The notes below the pieces were generated by a model. It was not told the DNA's origin, ran no database searches, and saw only the letters and a list, made by a program, of their open reading frames with translations. From Chitinophaga caseinilytica (GTDB taxonomy: Bacteria; Bacteroidota; Bacteroidia; Chitinophagales; Chitinophagaceae), in assembly GCF_038396765.1 (NCBI RefSeq), contig NZ_CP150096.1, forward strand, positions 3,951,001 through 4,015,000: a stretch of 64,000 bases of DNA. Direction: 5' to 3'. Every line of letters starts with the position of its first letter. The stretch's first letter is position 1. Position numbers and translations under genes: made by a program. Positions 15,921-24,631 of this stretch are shown here, piece after piece.

Positions 15921-16448
15921 TTACGCTTCCAGCACCCGGCTGATATTCCGGATGCGCCGCTGCCAGATGGAACCCAGCCAGGTCAATTGCATCAGCACCA
16001 CCAGGCACGTAGCCGCCAGTAACCACCCTTTCCAGGCGCTCCACGCCATTCCGTAACTGAAAAACACCAGCAAGCTCGCCAACATCCCCACACGGGAAAT
16101 AACGCTCAAAATAGCGAACCGCCGCATCCCCGTTACATGCCGCCGCAACATTTCCTGCAAATGATCGCCCTGCAGCGCCTGGCGGCTGTACACCCATCCC
16201 GCCACATTGTGCACGATTACCCAGGCCACCGCTGCCACCAGTAAGGCATTTGCGCCCCAGGGCCTCCGGTCCCCGTCGAAAAAATCGTAGTACACAAAAA
16301 GAAAAACAGCCAGTAATACAATTTCCAGGATCATTTGTCTGCGCATAGCCCTGCGCGCGGGATGTCGATGGATCATGCCGCGCAATGCGGCAGGAGAGGT
16401 CTTTCCGGCCGGCAAATCCTGCCAGGCCTTTTTCAATGCTTCTTCCAT
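15921..16448 (-). CDS. Four-span membrane protein coupled to an ECF sigma factor
   Basis: 175 residues. A short cytoplasmic N-terminus (MEEALKKAWQDLPAG...) is followed by four membrane spans (about 40-57, 66-85, 112-130, 138-157). Its start overlaps the sigma factor end by 16 bases, implying translational coupling. The position is that of an anti-sigma factor, but I see no zinc-binding HxxxCxxC motif, so it would be an unusual anti-sigma protein or simply a sensor partner. No family is recognised with certainty. Confidence 0.75.
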   Translation of the reverse strand: MEEALKKAWQDLPAGKTSPAALRGMIHRHPARRAMRRQMILEIVLLAVFLFVYYDFFDGDRRPWGANALLVAAVAWVIVHNVAGWVYSRQALQGDHLQEMLRRHVTGMRRFAILSVISRVGMLASLLVFFSYGMAWSAWKGWLLAATCLVVLMQLTWLGSIWQRRIRNISRVLEA

Positions 16449-16906
16449 GTGTCGGGATTAAAGTGTTGCCTGATTTTTTGACGCGCCCGCGACAGGCGGG
16501 CTCCGGCATTGCTTTCTGAAATTCCCATGATCCCTGCCATTTCCGCGTAACTCAACCCTTCGAGGTACAGCACCATCAAAGCCTTCTCCGCAGGCGTCAA
16601 CACCGACAGCATTTCCGCCAGCCGGTCTTCATCCTGGTTTTCGGCCACCTCTGGCAATACCTCCCGGAACTCTACCTCTGGCCGGCGCTCCCGGAAATGC
16701 ACCAGCGCTGTGCCCAACGCCACTTTGTACATCCAGGTGCCGAAGCCGCTACGCCCTTCGAACTTCGGGCTGGCCCGCCAGAGCTGGTACACCATCTCCT
16801 GGAACAGGTCTTCCCGGTCCTGCGGCGTATTACGGTACAGCCGGCAGATTTTATGCAGGATCGCTTCGTGTTTCGTCAGTTCTTCCAGGAATCTTGATTC
16901 GTCCAT
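16433..16906 (-). CDS. ECF-type RNA polymerase sigma factor
   Basis: 157 residues. Region 2 is seen in CRLYRNTPQDREDLFQEMVYQLW and FGTWMYKVALGTALVHFRER, and region 4 in LTPAEKALMVLYLEGLSYAE, followed by MAGIMGISESNAGARLSRAR, the HTH that reads the -35 element. It lacks sigma regions 1 and 3, as ECF sigma factors do. The gene is followed by an overlapping 4-TM protein, the probable regulator of its activity. The stimulus is unknown. Confidence 0.92.
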   Translation of the reverse strand: MDESRFLEELTKHEAILHKICRLYRNTPQDREDLFQEMVYQLWRASPKFEGRSGFGTWMYKVALGTALVHFRERRPEVEFREVLPEVAENQDEDRLAEMLSVLTPAEKALMVLYLEGLSYAEMAGIMGISESNAGARLSRARQKIRQHFNPDTWKKH

Positions 16907-16962
16907 TTAGCAATGCTTTGAATAGTTAGTTGCGAAAAAGGGGCGAAATCTTACAGGAAGGC

Positions 16963-16988
16963 AAAAAAAAACCGCGGATGTCCGCGGT
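16963..16988 (-). terminator. Terminator of the DUF1080 gene
   Basis: ACCGCGGA (16971-16978) and TCCGCGGT (16981-16988) form a perfect 8-bp stem with a 2-base loop; on the minus strand it is followed by a run of eight T. It lies 6 bases after the stop of the minus-strand gene at 16994. Confidence 0.85.
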
Positions 16989-16993
16989 TGCCG

Positions 16994-17692
16994 TTATCTT
17001 TTCTTTTTAATAACCGTCAGTTTCCTGATGGGCGTCAGCTGCACTTTCCGGAACTCCACTTCCGCGCCCTCCGCCTGCAGGGCAATACTCCCGTTCGAAA
17101 CGGTACAGTCGAACCCATCGTTCACCAAATCCCCGTTCACCCACACCCGAACTTTATTGCCCAGGCACTCGATCACCATGCGGTTCCACTCGCCCAGGGG
17201 CTTCTCCGACCCGTCTGTCCGGTTCCGTACCCGCCGTTCCTTTCCGTCCACAACGCCCCAGTTTTCCGGTTTGCCGCGGTACACTTCCATGCTGTCTACC
17301 TTGATATCTTCCCCGATACACCAGAAATCACCGGCATTTTTGCTCATCAGCTGTACTTCCATTGACTTCGGGAACATCCCGTACAACACCCGCGGCGTGG
17401 ATGCATGCACCAGCACCCCGCAGTTCCCCGGTTTCCCCGCGAAGCGGTACTCCACTTCCAGCCGGTAATTTTCGTACTGCGCATCGGTGATCAGGTGCCC
17501 CTGCGGATTCCCGAGGCTCACCAGCAGCCCGTCGCGGATAATAAAAGGGATACGGAGGGAGGAATCCTTCTCCAGGTCGGGCACGTCCATATGCCAGCCG
17601 GAAAGGTCTTTGCCGTTGAAAAGACTGCGCTGCTGCGCATGGCATAACGTGGAGGCGCACAGTAGCATTGCGCCGAAAACTAATTGCTTCAT
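16994..17692 (-). CDS. DUF1080 (3-keto-disaccharide hydrolase-type) secreted protein
   Basis: 232 residues with a signal peptide (KQLVFGAMLLCASTLCHAQ). SLFNGKDLSGWHMD starts the concanavalin-A-like DUF1080 fold, and LEVEYRFAGKPGNCGVLVH, EVQLMSKNAGDFW and GEWNRMVIECLGNKVRVWVNG continue the typical order. Family members include 3-keto-glycoside hydrolases, and many are uncharacterised. It is divergent from the GH2 gene at 17870, and a perfect terminator follows it. Confidence 0.9.
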   Translation of the reverse strand: MKQLVFGAMLLCASTLCHAQQRSLFNGKDLSGWHMDVPDLEKDSSLRIPFIIRDGLLVSLGNPQGHLITDAQYENYRLEVEYRFAGKPGNCGVLVHASTPRVLYGMFPKSMEVQLMSKNAGDFWCIGEDIKVDSMEVYRGKPENWGVVDGKERRVRNRTDGSEKPLGEWNRMVIECLGNKVRVWVNGDLVNDGFDCTVSNGSIALQAEGAEVEFRKVQLTPIRKLTVIKKKR

Positions 17693-17869
17693 AAAGGAAA
17701 GATATAAAAATTATTGTCTATTTTGTTTCGATATACTTGCCGCCACGTCATGATCCAGCACCTGTCTTTCTTCCGCCGCCGGAAGGGCCTGCTGCCGTTC
17801 GTACCCACCGCCAGTATCGGAAAACCGTTCAAACCCTTGAAACAGATTCTAGCGCAATAAATTCATTTT

Positions 17870-19705
17870 ATGAAGAAGCAACTGATCGCATGGTTAATGG
17901 CCGCATCCATGGCCAACGCACAGGAATGGAAACCCGTACAGGGCCGCATCATGACGCCCTGGGCCGAAACATTGAAGGCCGACAGCGTACTACAGGAACA
18001 CCCCCGCCCGCAGTTCGAGCGCGGCACTTCCTGGAAGAACCTGAACGGATTATGGAATTACGCCCTCACGCCCAGGAACGCCGGCCGCCCCGCCAGCTGG
18101 GCCGGTAAAATCCTCGTCCCATTCGCCATCGAATCCGCTCTCAGCGGGGTCGGTAAAACCGTCGGGAAAGATCAGCTCCTCTGGTACCAACAATCCTTCA
18201 CCCTGCCCTCCGATTCCAAAGGCAAAAAAGTACTGCTGCACTTCGGGGCGGTAGACTGGCAGTCTGAAATTTATATCAACGGCCAGCTCGTCCTCAAACA
18301 TGAAGGCGGGTTCGACCCCTTTTCCATGGATATCAGCCCTTACCTGAAGAAAACCAAACAGCAGGAGATCGTGGTGAAGGTCTGGGACCCGACCGACGAG
18401 GGCCCGCAGCCGCGCGGCAAGCAGGTCCGCAAACCGGAAGGCATCTGGTACACCCCGGTTACCGGCATCTGGCAAACCGTCTGGCTGGAAACCGTGCCCG
18501 GCACCTACCTGTCCAACATCCGCCAAACGCCCGATATCGACGCCCAAACCCTGACCCTGCAAACCACCGTAGTAAACCCCTTGGCCGGCGACCAGGTGAA
18601 GTTCTCCGCGATGAAAGACGGCGCCGTGGTGGCGGAAACCGAAGCCGAGCCCGGCGCTACGGCCGTGCTGAAGGTGCCCTCGCCGGAGTTATGGTCGCCC
18701 GACAAACCGTTCCTGTACGACCTGCGCGTGAGCATCGTCCGCAAAGGAAAGGCAGTAGACGAAGTGAAAAGCTACTTCGCGATGCGCAAGATCAGTGTGG
18801 CCAAAGACCAGGCCGGCACCCAGCGCATGATGCTCAACAACAAATTCCTGTTCCATTACGGCCCGCTCGACCAGGGTTGGTGGCCTGATGGTTTATATAC
18901 CGCTCCCTCCGACGCCGCGCTCCGATTCGACGTAGAGAAAACGAAGGAAATGGGCTTCAACATGATCCGCAAACATATTAAGGTGGAACCGGCGCGCTGG
19001 TATTACCATTGCGATAAACTCGGGATCATGGTTTGGCAGGATATGCCCAGTGGCGACCTTGGCAATCATTGGGAGATCCGACCCGGGATTTTCGGTCGGC
19101 AGACAGACAAGCAGCGGAGCCCGGAATCGGAAGGGTACTACCGCAAGGAATGGAACGCCATCATGGACGCGCTGCACAATGTGCCCTCCATCGTGGTTTG
19201 GGTGCCGTTCAATGAAGCCTGGGGACAGTTCAAAACGAAGGAAATCACGGAGTGGACGATGGAGAAAGACCCCTCGCGCCTGGTGAACAGCGCCAGCGGC
19301 GGGAACTTCGAGCTGACGGGCCACATCATCGACCTGCACAACTATCCCGACCCCGTGATGCCCGAGCCCGTGTATTTCGGGGAGAAACAGGTGATCGTTC
19401 TGGGTGAGTTCGGTGGATTGGGCCTGCCGGTTGACGGGCACGTCTGGCAGCAGAAAGACAACTGGGGTTACCAAACTTTCAAAACGGCCGGCGAGTTGTT
19501 CAAGCGGTACGACAGCTACATGGAAAAAATGGAACAGCTGATTCGCCACGGGCTTTCGGCTGCGGTATATACCCAGACCACGGACGTGGAAATAGAAACG
19601 AACGGACTGATGACCTACGACCGGAAGGTGTTCAAGAACCCGGTGGAGGCCTTTTTCAAGGCGCATCAACGGCTGTACAGGCCCGGGCTTGTCAAGTTTC
19701 CTTGA
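17870..19705 (+). CDS. Glycoside hydrolase family 2 protein (beta-galactosidase/glucuronidase type)
   Basis: 611 residues with a short signal peptide (KKQLIAWLMAASMANAQ). Domains in order: N-terminal sugar-binding jelly roll (about 50-195, with LWYQQSF and VDWQSEIYINGQ), immunoglobulin-like domain (about 205-300), TIM barrel (about 310-590). The acid/base is Glu449 in WVPFNEAWGQ and the nucleophile Glu513 in VLGEFGGLG, so both catalytic residues are present. GH2 enzymes are retaining exo-glycosidases acting on beta-galactosides, beta-glucuronides or beta-mannosides; the residues seen do not decide the sugar. Together with the divergent DUF1080 gene this may be a small glycoside degradation pair acting in the periplasm. 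Confidence 0.92.
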   Translation: MKKQLIAWLMAASMANAQEWKPVQGRIMTPWAETLKADSVLQEHPRPQFERGTSWKNLNGLWNYALTPRNAGRPASWAGKILVPFAIESALSGVGKTVGKDQLLWYQQSFTLPSDSKGKKVLLHFGAVDWQSEIYINGQLVLKHEGGFDPFSMDISPYLKKTKQQEIVVKVWDPTDEGPQPRGKQVRKPEGIWYTPVTGIWQTVWLETVPGTYLSNIRQTPDIDAQTLTLQTTVVNPLAGDQVKFSAMKDGAVVAETEAEPGATAVLKVPSPELWSPDKPFLYDLRVSIVRKGKAVDEVKSYFAMRKISVAKDQAGTQRMMLNNKFLFHYGPLDQGWWPDGLYTAPSDAALRFDVEKTKEMGFNMIRKHIKVEPARWYYHCDKLGIMVWQDMPSGDLGNHWEIRPGIFGRQTDKQRSPESEGYYRKEWNAIMDALHNVPSIVVWVPFNEAWGQFKTKEITEWTMEKDPSRLVNSASGGNFELTGHIIDLHNYPDPVMPEPVYFGEKQVIVLGEFGGLGLPVDGHVWQQKDNWGYQTFKTAGELFKRYDSYMEKMEQLIRHGLSAAVYTQTTDVEIETNGLMTYDRKVFKNPVEAFFKAHQRLYRPGLVKFP

Positions 19706-19830
19706 GTTGCCCGTCCAGCGAAAATTACCGGTTATCCCAGGCCCGCGTTTTGGAATCGCGGAATGTCAGTATATTGCCTGACATTTTCCGACAACCGTAA
19801 AATCGCATATATCAAAACCAACTATCAGTT

Positions 19831-22686
19831 ATGAAACGAAAGTTTTTAGTAGTGACGCTTGCGGCAGCAAGCGTCTTTTGTCTGATCGAGCGCCCCGTTT
19901 ACGCGCAGAAAGTGGCAGCCGGCGCTTCCACAGCAGCCACAGGGGCGGGTCAAAAGATCCCGGCAGACCCGGAACTGAAGATCGGCAAGCTCAGCAACGG
20001 CCTCACCTATTATATCCGTAAGAACGCGGAGCCCCGCAACCGCGCGGTCCTCTATATGGCCCTGAAAGCCGGTTCGCTCATGGAATCGGACGCCCAGCAA
20101 GGCCTGGCGCACTTTACCGAGCACATGGCATTCAACGGGACGAAAGATTTTCCCAAAAACGACCTCATCAATTACCTCCAGAAAGCAGGGGTGAAGTTCG
20201 GAGCCGACCTGAACGCCTATACGTCGTTCGACCAAACCGTTTACCAGCTGCCTATCCCGACCGATAGCGCCGAACTGTTCAAAAACGGTTTCAAGATCCT
20301 CGCCAACTGGGCCGGCCACATCAGCATGCTGGCGCCCGACATCGACGGGGAGCGCGGCGTGATCATCGAAGAAGACCGCCAGCGCGGCAAAAACGCCCAG
20401 AGCCGTATCCAGAAGGAGCTGCTCCCGGTATTGCTGCACGGTTCCCGCTACGCGGAGCGTATCCCCATCGGGAAGCTCGATATCCTGCAGAACTTCAAGC
20501 ACGAAGAAATCCGTAATTTCTACCGCGAATGGTACCGCCCGAACCTCCAGGCCGTGATCGCCGTGGGAGATTTCGATGTGGCGCAGGTTGAAAACCTCAT
20601 CAAGGAAAACTTCGGTAAGCTGACCAATCCGGCGAAGCCGAAACCCCATACCACTTACGATCTGCCCGATGGCAAACAACCCGTGGTGAAGATCGTGACC
20701 GATCCCGAGTTCCCGTACAACGTGGCTATCGCCTTCATTCGTCAGCGTCATAAAGCGTCGAACAACACCGAGGATATCCGCCGCAATATGGTGATCAACA
20801 TGGCCAACGCTATGCTGGGCGCGCGTATCAACGAGCTGAAACAGAAAGGGACGGCCGATTTCGTAGACGGACAGGCGAACTACGGTCCGTATCAGCAGGG
20901 GCTCGTGCCCGGCATCGAGGCTACCACCGTGCTGGCCGTGACCAAGAGCGGTGCGGAACTTACCAAAGGGCTGGCCGGCGTAATGGCCGAGTACCAGCGC
21001 ATGGTACAGTTCGGTTTTACGCAATCGGAACTGGACGTGGTGAAGAAACAGACGGAAGCCGCCAATGAAAAAGCGAACCGCGAGAAAGACAAGATCGCTT
21101 CCAATACCTTCGTACAGGCTTACCTGCGGAACTATATGTACGGCGCTCCCGTTGTGAGCCCGGATTTCCGTTATGAAATCACCAAAAAGTTCCTGGGCGA
21201 GATCTCGCTGGCCGAAATTAACGCCGCCGCGAAGAAAATGATCGGCAGCGATAACAACCTGACCATCATCGTACAGGCGCCTGAAAAGGAAAAGGCGACG
21301 CTGCCCACGGCAGACCAGCTCCTGGCGGCTATCCGCGACGCGGGCAAAGGCCTCAAACCTTACGAAGACAATAAAGTCAACAAACCGCTGCTGGAAAACA
21401 AGCCCATCGCCGGTAAAGTGACCAAAACCGAAAAGATCGAAAGCATCGGCGTAACCAAGCTCACCTTGTCTAACGGTGTGGTGATCTACCTGAAACCCAC
21501 GGATTTCAAAAACGACCAGATCATCTTCTCTTCCTTCGGCCAGGGCGGCGTTTCCCAGGCGGATGACAAAGATTACCTGGCGGTGAACTACGCCGGGAAC
21601 ATCCCTTCCGACGGTATCGGCGAATTCGATAATCCCTCGCTGCGGAGGCTCCTGGCGGGCACCACGGCCAGCGGATCGAGCTATATCGACGAGCTGTACC
21701 AGGGCTATGGCGGCAGTGCTTCCCCGAAAGACCTGGAAACCGCGCTGCAACTCGTGTACGCACATGCCACCAATCCCCGGAAAGACCCTGTCGTGTTCAA
21801 AAAGAACATGGAAGAATATTCCATTTACCTCCAAAACTCCGACGATAGCCCGGAAAACGTGTTCAACGACACGGTAACCGCCGTACTGTCGTCTAACAGC
21901 GTTCGCGAGAAAAAGCCTACTATGGCTGAACTCGGCACCATTAACCTCGACCGTTCCTTCGAATTCTATAAAAACCGCTTCGCGGACGCTAGCGGCCAGA
22001 CCTTCGTTTTCGTAGGTAATTTCGACATCGCGGCCATTACGCCGTTGCTGGAAACGTACCTCGGCGGCCTGCCGGCGAATAACCGTGCGGAGAAATTCGT
22101 GGACCGCGGCGTTCGCCCGCGTACCGGGAAGATCGAGCGGATCGTGAAGAAAGGCATCGAAGACAAGGCGATGGTAAAACTGTTCTTCTACAACGATTTC
22201 GACTACGCGCCTGAGAACAACATCCAGCTGAGCGCCCTGAGCGATATCCTGGAGTTCAAGGTGCTGGAGCGCCTCCGCGAGAAAGAAGGCGGCGTGTACA
22301 GCCCGAACGTGGGTGTGGGGTATGAAAAATATCCTTACGGCAATTACAACCTGTCCGTTTCCTTCAGCTGCGCTCCGGCTAACGTAGACAAGCTGGTGAA
22401 CGCTGTGCTCGACGAGATCGCCAAACTGAAGCAGAATGGCGCCACGGCCGACGATATCACCAAATTCAAAGCGGAATACCATCGCGCGTTGGAAGTGAAC
22501 ATGCGGGAAAATAATTTCTGGCTGGGTTACCTGACCGGCAAGTTCAAGAACGGGGAAGATCCGACATCGATCCTCACCACGAACGAACGCCTGGAGAAAG
22601 TGACCGAAGCCAGCGTGAAAGCTTCTGTCGACAAGTATCTCAACAACGCCAACTACTTCAAGGCGGCGCTTGTTCCGGAGAAATAG
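19831..22686 (+). CDS. M16 family zinc metallopeptidase, two-domain
   Basis: 951 residues with a signal peptide ending at VYAQ. The inverted zinc motif HFTEH (H94, E97, H98) lies in QGLAHFTEHMAFNGT, followed by the M16 tail pattern (GERGVIIEEDRQRG). A second M16 half (about residues 530-930: LSNGVVIYLKP, GGVSQADD, then FVFVGNFD) lacks the zinc motif, as in pitrilysin-like enzymes where it closes the chamber. It degrades peptides in the periplasm or at the outer membrane. The gene appears monocistronic, with a strong terminator at 22705. Confidence 0.95.
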   Translation: MKRKFLVVTLAAASVFCLIERPVYAQKVAAGASTAATGAGQKIPADPELKIGKLSNGLTYYIRKNAEPRNRAVLYMALKAGSLMESDAQQGLAHFTEHMAFNGTKDFPKNDLINYLQKAGVKFGADLNAYTSFDQTVYQLPIPTDSAELFKNGFKILANWAGHISMLAPDIDGERGVIIEEDRQRGKNAQSRIQKELLPVLLHGSRYAERIPIGKLDILQNFKHEEIRNFYREWYRPNLQAVIAVGDFDVAQVENLIKENFGKLTNPAKPKPHTTYDLPDGKQPVVKIVTDPEFPYNVAIAFIRQRHKASNNTEDIRRNMVINMANAMLGARINELKQKGTADFVDGQANYGPYQQGLVPGIEATTVLAVTKSGAELTKGLAGVMAEYQRMVQFGFTQSELDVVKKQTEAANEKANREKDKIASNTFVQAYLRNYMYGAPVVSPDFRYEITKKFLGEISLAEINAAAKKMIGSDNNLTIIVQAPEKEKATLPTADQLLAAIRDAGKGLKPYEDNKVNKPLLENKPIAGKVTKTEKIESIGVTKLTLSNGVVIYLKPTDFKNDQIIFSSFGQGGVSQADDKDYLAVNYAGNIPSDGIGEFDNPSLRRLLAGTTASGSSYIDELYQGYGGSASPKDLETALQLVYAHATNPRKDPVVFKKNMEEYSIYLQNSDDSPENVFNDTVTAVLSSNSVREKKPTMAELGTINLDRSFEFYKNRFADASGQTFVFVGNFDIAAITPLLETYLGGLPANNRAEKFVDRGVRPRTGKIERIVKKGIEDKAMVKLFFYNDFDYAPENNIQLSALSDILEFKVLERLREKEGGVYSPNVGVGYEKYPYGNYNLSVSFSCAPANVDKLVNAVLDEIAKLKQNGATADDITKFKAEYHRALEVNMRENNFWLGYLTGKFKNGEDPTSILTTNERLEKVTEASVKASVDKYLNNANYFKAALVPEK

Positions 22687-22704
22687 CATCACATCTTCAT
22701 GTGG

Positions 22705-22743
22705 AAAAAGCGCCTGCGGCATGTGCTGCAGGCGCTTTTTTTA
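22705..22743 (+). terminator. Rho-independent terminator after the M16 gene
   Basis: AAAAAGCGCCTGC (22705-22717) pairs with GCAGGCGCTTTTT, ending in a run of seven T. It sits directly before the promoter box of the next gene. Confidence 0.9.
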
Positions 22744-22751
22744 TAATTTTG
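22744..22751 (+). promoter_or_regulatory. Candidate -7 box (TAATTTTG)
   Basis: Exact TAnnTTTG match placed 5 bases before ATG 22757 and immediately after the previous gene's terminator, so any -33 element would lie in the terminator stem. It implies a leaderless or very short-leader mRNA. Confidence 0.45.
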
Positions 22752-22756
22752 CGGCC

Positions 22757-23527
22757 ATGTTGGTGGAAACAGTTGTACTATGCCTGGTGGCGTTTTTCGC
22801 GGGATTCATTGATGCGATCGTTGGGGGAGGAGGGCTCCTGCAAACACCCGCCATCATGATCGTTTTGCCGCAATACCCGGTGGCCACGCTGTTGGGGACC
22901 ACCAAAATCCCTTCTATCTCCGGCACCGCCTTCGCCGCCTGGCGATATTCCCGGCAGGTGACGATCGACTGGAAACTCCTGCCGTACGTGGCGCTACTGG
23001 CGTTCGGGGGCGCTTTCCTCGGCGCGTTTTGCGTGTCGATGATCGACAACCGGATCATCAAGCCCGTCATCTTCTTCGTGCTGCTGATCGTGGCGGCTTA
23101 TACCTACTTCAACAAAAGCTTCGGCCAGCCCCGTGAGATCAGCCATAGCCGGAAGACGCAGCTGGCATTGGGATTGCTGTTCGGGTTCGCCATCGGTTTT
23201 TACGATGGACTGATCGGCCCGGGCGCAGGCACGTTCCTCATCCTGGTCTTCATTGCGCTGATGGGCTACGATTTCATCCATGCTTCCGCGAGCGCAAAGC
23301 TCGTCAACCTGGCTACGAACCTCGCGTCCATCGCTTATTTCGCCAGCACGGGGCATATCCTGTACGAGTTCGCCCTTCCCATGGCGGCCTGCAATATGAC
23401 CGGCGCTTTCTTCGGGACGCGGCTGGCGCTGCTCCGGGGCAACGCTTTCATCCGGATCTTCTTCCTCTGCGTCGTTTTCGCGACGCTGCTCCGGTTTGCC
23501 TGGGACATCTGGGCGGCCAGTCACTGA
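22757..23527 (+). CDS. TSUP (sulfite exporter TauE/SafE-like) permease
   Basis: 256 residues from ATG 22757; an upstream open stretch runs through the M16 terminator and is rejected as a start. About eight spans. The family's two repeats begin with GFIDAIVGGGGLLQTPAIM and GFYDGLIGPGAGTFLILVF, the typical TSUP gly-rich motifs. Members move sulfite, sulfoacetate or other organosulfonates and related anions; the substrate is unknown. No partner gene is adjacent. Confidence 0.9.
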   Translation: MLVETVVLCLVAFFAGFIDAIVGGGGLLQTPAIMIVLPQYPVATLLGTTKIPSISGTAFAAWRYSRQVTIDWKLLPYVALLAFGGAFLGAFCVSMIDNRIIKPVIFFVLLIVAAYTYFNKSFGQPREISHSRKTQLALGLLFGFAIGFYDGLIGPGAGTFLILVFIALMGYDFIHASASAKLVNLATNLASIAYFASTGHILYEFALPMAACNMTGAFFGTRLALLRGNAFIRIFFLCVVFATLLRFAWDIWAASH

Positions 23528-23590
23528 CCCTCCCAAAACAGCAGAGGCACCCGCAATCGGGCGCCCCTGGTTGGCAAAGGGATGATAATT

Positions 23591-24631
23591 TTATTTCGAT
23601 TTGGGCAATTGCCTGATCCATTCGGCGATAAGGTCCACGCCTTCGCGATGCACGATCGTGCGGGCGAGCTCGGGCATGGCCGTTCCCGGTTCGACGCTGT
23701 TCATCCGGAAATGCAGGATGGAATTGGCCGGATCGCCTGGCACCACATCGTGATCGAGCCCTCCGGCGCCATTGCCCGCCGACACTGGGCCTTTGAGGAT
23801 GCCCAGGTGCGCCGGGGTTTCCTGTCCGTATTCGAGGAACAGGCCGGTATTGTCCGCATCGCCGCCTTTGGTATGGCAATGGGCGCAGTTGACGTCGAGG
23901 TAAGCGCGGGCGCGCTGATTCACCGTGTAATGCACGCTATCGTTCCAGACCGGGAATTTTTCCACTTTGGACATTTCCGGCAATCCCTGCAAAATACCCG
24001 CTGCCGCCCACTTCTCCAGCTGGCCGAGATGGTTGAGGTTGCGCGCTTTCGGGCCGATAGGGATCAGCTTGCCGGCAGACGCATGGCATCGCTTGCAGTC
24101 GTTGGTATTGGGTATCTGGTAATGGGTGGAAACGTGCCGGCCCGCATCGTCGGTGAGGGTGATGGGCAGCCGGTCGCCGGTGATCCATTTCTCTGCTTCG
24201 GTCTGCTGCGCATTCCATTTGTAATTCATGACCTTCCAGTTGCCGTCTGCCGGGTCTTTGTGCAGGAGGCGCGTTTCCAGCAGTACTTCTTTCCCCAGAC
24301 TGTCGCGGTACGCGAAATTCTTCACGAGGTACGTGCCGTCGGGGAAATCCATCGGCCCGGCCTGGGCATACTGCATGGTGCTGCCTTCCGGCAACACGAT
24401 GAAGCGTTTTTTAACGGTATAGTCGGTGAAAAGGGGCGTTGCCAGTTCGTAAGGATGCACCCGGCCGGCGGGCTGTAAATCCTTCAGCGTTCCGGTAAAG
24501 AAACCGTAGTCCGAAAGTTTGTCCAGGAACCCCGACGCCGGGCGCTTTGCGGGCTGGGCGCAGCCCATCGCGAAAATTCCCATGCATGCCAGTGCTGTCA
24601 CTATTCTCATTCTCATTTCGTTGCGCGTCAT
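23591..24631 (-). CDS. SO2930-type diheme c-type cytochrome
   Basis: 346 residues with a lipoprotein-like signal (IVTALACMGIFAMGCAQ). Two heme c motifs are present: CKRCH (in NTNDCKRCHASAG) and CAHCH (in DVNCAHCHTKGG). The pattern FLDKLSDYGFFTG, YELATPLFTDYTVKKRF and FPDGTYLVKNFAY matches the SO2930 family (TIGR03806). The ATG overlaps the stop of the upstream beta-helix gene by four bases (ATGA), so the two are translated together. It probably passes electrons in the periplasm or at the outer membrane; the donor and acceptor are unknown. An alternative ATG lies five codons downstream. Confidence 0.9.
   Translation of the reverse strand: MTRNEMRMRIVTALACMGIFAMGCAQPAKRPASGFLDKLSDYGFFTGTLKDLQPAGRVHPYELATPLFTDYTVKKRFIVLPEGSTMQYAQAGPMDFPDGTYLVKNFAYRDSLGKEVLLETRLLHKDPADGNWKVMNYKWNAQQTEAEKWITGDRLPITLTDDAGRHVSTHYQIPNTNDCKRCHASAGKLIPIGPKARNLNHLGQLEKWAAAGILQGLPEMSKVEKFPVWNDSVHYTVNQRARAYLDVNCAHCHTKGGDADNTGLFLEYGQETPAHLGILKGPVSAGNGAGGLDHDVVPGDPANSILHFRMNSVEPGTAMPELARTIVHREGVDLIAEWIRQLPKSK

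Noticed and set aside
19846..22722. A 958-residue minus-strand open frame opposite the M16 protease gene
   Set aside because: It exactly mirrors the M16 coding region and has no family-like motifs; long antisense frames are expected in GC-rich coding DNA.
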